The notes beneath the pieces are model-generated. The model made no database searches, was not told the origin of the DNA, and worked only from the letters and a program-made list of their open reading frames with translations. Both the position numbers and the translations under genes were made by a program. Of a DNA stretch of 64,000 nucleotides, positions 59,506-64,000 are shown in pieces. Numbering within the stretch: position 1 is the stretch's first letter; the number at the start of each line of letters is the position of its first letter. This DNA is from Cucumis sativus (taxonomy: Eukaryota > Streptophyta > Magnoliopsida > Cucurbitales > Cucurbitaceae): positions 37,992,732 to 38,056,731 of the forward strand of contig NC_026657.2 of assembly GCF_000004075.3 (NCBI RefSeq). The letters run 5' to 3'.

Positions 59506-61594
59506 TCAAACAGTCCCAGGGTTGGCCTTCTTCTTGATATCATCTATCAACTTATTTGCACTAAAAACAGCATCTTCAGATGGACTTCTGCGTTTGACAA
59601 GCTCTCTAGGGTCTTTACAGACCTTCAACATTTCAGACATTGCCTCAGCTTTACGCATAATAGATGTTCTTCTGGCACGAATAGAATCAGGAGTTTGATT
59701 ATAGGTATCGGGTAACTTCTCTGAATGAGGAACCGAAGACATCATTTCTTGCAGCTTAGATGCCATTTTTGTCAATCCACGTTTCATGAATTCATCGTGC
59801 AATCTGCAGAAAGTAAGATATTGAGGAACAATTCCTCGATGAATCATGTGCTCAAATTCTGCAAAAGCTTCTTCAAACTTATGCATCTTACAAAGCAAAT
59901 GCATTAACATGGTGCTTGTAGCTAAATCCATGTCAAACCCTCTAGCCTTCATTTCATTGCAAACTTGAACTGCAAGGTTCAACCTCTCCTCTTCACATAA
60001 CATCTTCAGCAACAAGTGATATGTAAGTTTATCTGGCGCATATCCTGATTCAATCATTTTATTGTAAAGGCTCATACTCTCCTCAATTTTACCGTATTTA
60101 GAGAAGAATCTGAAAAAATAGTTATAGGTGGTCGGGGTTGGAGTGAATCCTCTACCAATCATCATCTTAAGGATCTTGCTAGCCCCAGAAAGATCTCCTG
60201 CTTTGCAATACCCCTTGACAAGAGAATTGTACGTTGAGATAGTCGGACCTTGCTCCAAAACCATGAACCGCTCCATCATTCCCAGTGCCTCCTTAAACCT
60301 CCCAGCTTCCCCAAGTGCATCAACTATAGGGTTATATACGATTGCATTTGGCTCAATACCTTCCCTCCTCATCTCATCCACCAATTCAATGGCAATTTCG
60401 ACACTACGCATTCGACAATACCCTTCTATTAGGGTGCCATATGTAACAACAGTGGGAGATATTTTGTTCTTCTTCATCTCAAACCAGAGCCTCTGAGCAT
60501 GTTTGAGCTTTCTTGATCGAAACCATCCATTTATAAGTATATTGTATGCTCGAATTGACGGTTCAAAACTAGAACCCATTTCCCTTTTCCTATTGAAATA
60601 CTCAGAAGCTACCCTGACATGGCCTTCTTTGCAGAGTGAATCCAGTAAAATCTCAAACAATCCCTCCGAGCCGGTCCCTGAAATTGTTTCTAGGTTGCAA
60701 GCAAATTCATACGTTCGAATAGCAGGTTGAACCATGCCTGAAGCAATTATCATCGCATAAGAACAAAAACGAAAATACAAATTAAACCGTTATCTCTAAC
60801 AAGAACATTCAATAGTAGATAATGAAAACATCAAGATGATTATAACTCTTAAATTGGAATGGCGAAGGATTGTGATTTCCAAATATGAATTTTCATATCC
60901 TGGGACGATTGAAAATAAATGGAAAATCTACCAAATCCATACAGAAATACCGACATTGTAGTCTCGTTAAAAATATACCTGCACGAGCATACCGCCTGAT
61001 CAATATCACGAAGACCTCCACCGAAACCAAAAAGGACTCTTCACCTCCACGTAGACGAGAAGTGATCAAAGACCAAGCAGAATCAAACTCCCTTGATTTC
61101 GCAAGCACGTTGATCAGACGGTTGAACAATGCAGCAGAGGGGCGAAATCCAGATTTCTTCGCAGCCCAAAGAAACAGCGAGTGCAAGAACTTAGGAGACG
61201 AATCAAAATGATCGAACACAGCTTCCAACAAACTCGAACTCGGCACGATTCCAGTCCGGTCCAAAGCATCCTCGAGCGCGGCACCGGGCCGAACACTGCG
61301 ATCGGAAAGGATGCTAGAAATGGTAGACAAGTCATTCGGCGAATAACTTGCTTCGAATTTCACGTCAATGGCAGAGTTAGGGTTTGAAATCACCGCAGAA
61401 TTTGATGGCAACGGATTGGCAGGCTGGTCGGGCAATGAAGGCCACTTTACGAGGGGCTTTCCTGGCGTGGACAGCCATGAATGAGGAGACAAAGAGGAGA
61501 ATTGCAGAGCTGAAAATCGAAAACTAGAAGGATGATTGTGTTGGATGGAGTGGAGGATTCTGTATATCAAAATGAGAGGTTTGTGAATGGGCAT
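59506..61594 (-). CDS. Mitochondrial pentatricopeptide repeat protein (At5g11310-like)
   Basis: PPR proteins bind organelle RNA base by base, one repeat per nucleotide, and act in editing, splicing or stability. Exon 1 (61594-60979) and exon 2 (60737-59506) join in frame to 615 residues. The first about 40 residues (MPIHKPLILIYRILHSIQHN) are basic, hydroxylated and Leu-rich, fitting a mitochondrial presequence. At least ten 35-residue P-class repeats follow, for example FNRLINVLAKSREFDSAWSL, YNILINGWFRSRKLKHAQRL, YGTLIEGYCRMRSVEIAIEL, YNSLVKGYCKAGDLSGASKI, YNYFFRFFSKYGKIEESMSL and YHLLLKMLCEEERLNLAVQV. There are no E, DYW or SMR domains, so it is a plain P-class protein. The tail is basic and carries SIRARRTSIMRKAEAMSEML. 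The 241-base intron is unusual, since most plant PPR genes lack introns. Locus neighbours suggest orthology with At5g11310 (about 602 residues, from memory). Confidence 0.88.
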
Positions 61595-61607
61595 TACGGG
61601 TTCAGGG

Positions 61608-61624
61608 ATTAGGGTTTAGGGTTT
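61608..61624 (-). promoter_or_regulatory. Double telo-box at the PPR gene start
   Basis: On the minus strand the sequence reads AAACCCTAAACCCTAAT, 14-30 bases upstream of the ATG. Telo-boxes (AAACCCTAA) are common in promoters and leaders of plant genes for translation and organelle biogenesis. Confidence 0.6.
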
Positions 61625-62099
61625 ATGCAGAGAGTAAAAGATGACGAACATAATACGGCGACAATCGTCCGACTAATTATTCCGGCAGCCGGTAGTGCAA
61701 CAAAAAATCTCGGACGTGCGTCTATTACACATAGTTAGGAAAATTTGAAGCGTTTGTACGGCCAAGTGAAGAGTCCGAATTCTGTTGTATGTTTTCATAA
61801 TCAAATAGTTCAGAAAATATGCAATTGGGAGACATTCGGAATTCTGTTTCTAAAAACGGTTTGAGGATTTTGTAATCTAAATAGTAGAAATTATACACAT
61901 TTTTTTTATGTTTTTATTGTCTCTCGAATTTGAATTTTATCTATAATTGTATTAAATAATGTAAAATATTAATTATAGTTTTTTTATGGTAAATTACAAA
62001 TTTGGTCGATGTGATTTTAAAACGTTATAATTTAGTTTTTGTGGTCTATAACTATAATTTAGATTTTTTTAGGTTATTATTGTAATTTCAATAAACGGT

Positions 62100-62632
62100 A
62101 GGATCTAGTCACTCTCATGCGTGTAAGTCAAATGATAATCTATTGCGAACAGGAGTTCACAATTCATTCAGAATTAAGACTAAGCTACATACGTCATTAT
62201 AATGAAATAGAAACTCAACTAATTAACAGAGTTACATTTAGTGGTTACTATTTCGTGATCCGGTCTTATGCAAAGTCGTTGCATAGGATATCCTCACTCT
62301 CATGTCACGTACACGAACGCGTTGAATCATTGTGTTTGTATCAAATACAAAGTGAGTAGTATCGAAGTGTTACCAAGATAAGGTATCTAACCTTATCTCT
62401 ATATTATGTACCTTTTAAACTGATCTCGAATATTGATTCATATATGTCTCTACATACTGTTCAATACTCATCAAAACAATTTATGACGTTAGTTTATTTG
62501 ATTTGAGTTATTAAGACAAAACTAATAGTTTAATCAATAATATTTATTGAAATGACAATAACAACACTTTTGTTAATAACAGTCAATGTATTATATTTAC
62601 GATCTACGAGTTTTAGGACATAAATCCCAACA
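62100..62632. mobile_element. Possible solo-LTR remnant of a retrotransposon
   Basis: The right edge, GAGTTTTAGGACATAAATCC followed by CAACA, resembles the ends of LTRs I remember from cucurbit retroelements. Internal low-GC sequence without coding content fits an LTR. No second copy or internal region lies in the window and the left end cannot be set. It is broken or partial and looks old; the assignment is tentative. Confidence 0.3.
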
Positions 62633-63435
62633 GACAGAACGTCGAGGAGCGACGACAACATGACAACGAGAAGATCTCTTCTTCTCAATCTCTCTCTCGT
62701 TTTCCTTCTTCTCTTTTGATTATGTGATTTACAGAATGAGAATGAGTTTATTAAAAGGGACACTCCTGATGCGTAGCCCGAAAGCGTCGAGAAATCCACC
62801 CCATTCCCAACGTATAACTAATCGCATCTGAAATAGGGATCCTTTTTCCCGATGCCTCTAACGTCACGTTGGAGGAAAGCCAACTATACAATTAATTCTT
62901 TCGCGCTCTTCCGACGCTACACTATAGACATCGCAATACCGAAGGCAGTCTCGACCTGTACAAAAGACATGTCGGGGCTTAGCCACATTTTTCCGATGTT
63001 CATTTGGCAGCGTTGGGAGAAAGGCCCACTTTCTGTTACGTCAAAAGAAACCTTGTATGTCGACGTTCCTTTGCCTGACACATTTTTGTACATTAGAAAA
63101 ACTCCAATTTCTTTTAGTGAACCCAACCTATCCGAAAATATGGTTGAGAATGTCTTCCAACCCAACCCATTACACTTCTAGTTGGATTTAACTTTTTTTC
63201 AGGTTAGGTTGAGTTTGGATTACACTTTTTAAAATTTGGTTAACCTAACCCACCCCATATTTCTAATATTATTCATATATTTATTATTATAGCTTGTGTA
63301 TATTTGTTATGATGTTTGTTTGAAGTTTGTAATAACTGTCTTGAACTTACATTTAATATTTGAGTTTTATGAAATTTTAGCTATTAACATGTGTGGTAAA
63401 CAAATTTAAGTCGATAAAAAATGTGCTTAAAATAA

Positions 63436-63499
63436 ATAAATAATCTGACAACCTAACCAAATAATAAATAAATAATCTGACAACCTAACCAAATATAAA
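63436..63499. repeat. 32-bp tandem duplication
   Basis: AATAATCTGACAACCTAACC with flanking AAATA bases occurs twice with a period of 32. Confidence 0.8.
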
Positions 63500-64000
63500 T
63501 TTTAAGGAATGAGTTGGATTGGAGACATTTGTTCGGATAAACGTCTAATCTTTTCAGGTGGATCTAAAAAATCCTCTCAACCCAACTCTTTATACAATCT
63601 TGGTGGAATGCATCAAAGTATTTCTCTAATAAAAAATACATTCGACAACCTTTTAGATTTTTGGTTACAATGATTAGGTGCACTCTGTTTAGTCTAAGGT
63701 ATCTTATCTCTTTTACATTGTATACATAATTAATTAAAAAATATAAAGAAAAAAAAACCAAACAAACAAGTGCACAACAAATACTGCATTTTAGGCATGA
63801 AATCCGATTGAGAGACATTCTCAACCCAACCCATATTTTTCGGTTATTTGGTTGGAGACATTCTCAACAGAGATAACTTGAATTTAGTTTATAATCCAAC
63901 CTAACCGAACCATATTTAGTAAAATATGAGTTGGATTGGATTGTAAATTATTTTTGTTGTTCGCTTATAGTTTCGAATTACTATAAAAAAATTTACATTT

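Larger units (their letters stand above)
61595..64000. other. PPR promoter and repeat-rich right end
   Basis: After the PPR leader the stretch is repetitive: a possible LTR remnant (about 62100-62632), a region of unknown origin with a 110-codon open frame (62852-63181) that I do not regard as a gene, and repeated AACCCAACC/GGTTGGGTT-type words from 63100 to the end with a 32-bp tandem duplication. No supported gene. Confidence 0.5.

Noticed and set aside
62852-63181. 109-codon plus-strand open frame
   Set aside because: It runs from a repeat-like segment into the AACCCAACC repeat field and lacks any family feature, so it is probably repeat-derived.
1-64000. CRISPR arrays, operons, prophage or a bacterial-type defence system
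   Set aside because: Spliced plant genes throughout, no direct-repeat/spacer arrays and no bacterial gene arrangement. All repeats seen are MITE-like, microsatellite or simple tandem duplications.

Overview
The window looks like nuclear chromosome sequence from a eudicot, most likely a cucurbit (cucumber/melon group). The evidence is AT-rich intergenic DNA, GT-AG introns in nearly every gene, plant-only gene families, a nuclear-type tRNA-Gly and short foldback repeats of a kind I associate with cucurbit genomes. It is gene-rich euchromatin with twelve protein-coding genes that I can model, plus one tRNA. I see no operons, CRISPR arrays or prophage.

Layout from left to right: the first two exons of a HY5-type bZIP gene (minus, running off the left edge); OCP3 homeodomain gene (minus); a conserved plant gene of unknown function (minus); an intronless armadillo-repeat gene (minus); QCR7, a complex III subunit (minus); a repeat-rich gap with foldback elements and a decayed Ty1/copia fossil; an AKT5/AKT6-type Shaker potassium channel (plus, 12 coding exons); a CCR4-homolog-6-type deadenylase (minus, 15 exons, about 10.7 kb); a small probably plastid protein of unknown function (plus); the V-ATPase proteolipid c'' (minus); tRNA-Gly(UCC) (plus); a CHLOROPLAST VESICULATION-like gene (plus); a long AT-rich gap; TIFY8 (minus); another AT-rich gap with unresolved open stretches; a mitochondrial PPR gene (minus); and a repeat-rich right end.

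The genes are not one pathway. They are a conserved neighbourhood. From memory, HY5, OCP3, the PPR protein and CCR4-6 lie close together on Arabidopsis chromosome 5 (At5g11260 to At5g11350). QCR7, AKT5, VHA-c'' and TIFY8 lie together on chromosome 4 (At4g32470 to At4g32570). SPIK/AKT6, the second VHA-c'' and CV lie together on chromosome 2 (At2g25600 to At2g25625). Here the sets interleave, which suggests that the window keeps an ancestral eudicot order that Arabidopsis later split between duplicated segments.

I found no convincing undescribed molecular system. The most notable local observations are a tandem duplication of the leader and first-exon region of the potassium channel gene, a codon-level duplication in its first exon, a likely lost splice donor in the small plastid-type gene, a very large disordered insertion inside the CCR4-type nuclease domain, and several short DNA-transposon-like families. 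All coordinates come from manual reading of splice sites and have not been checked against transcripts.
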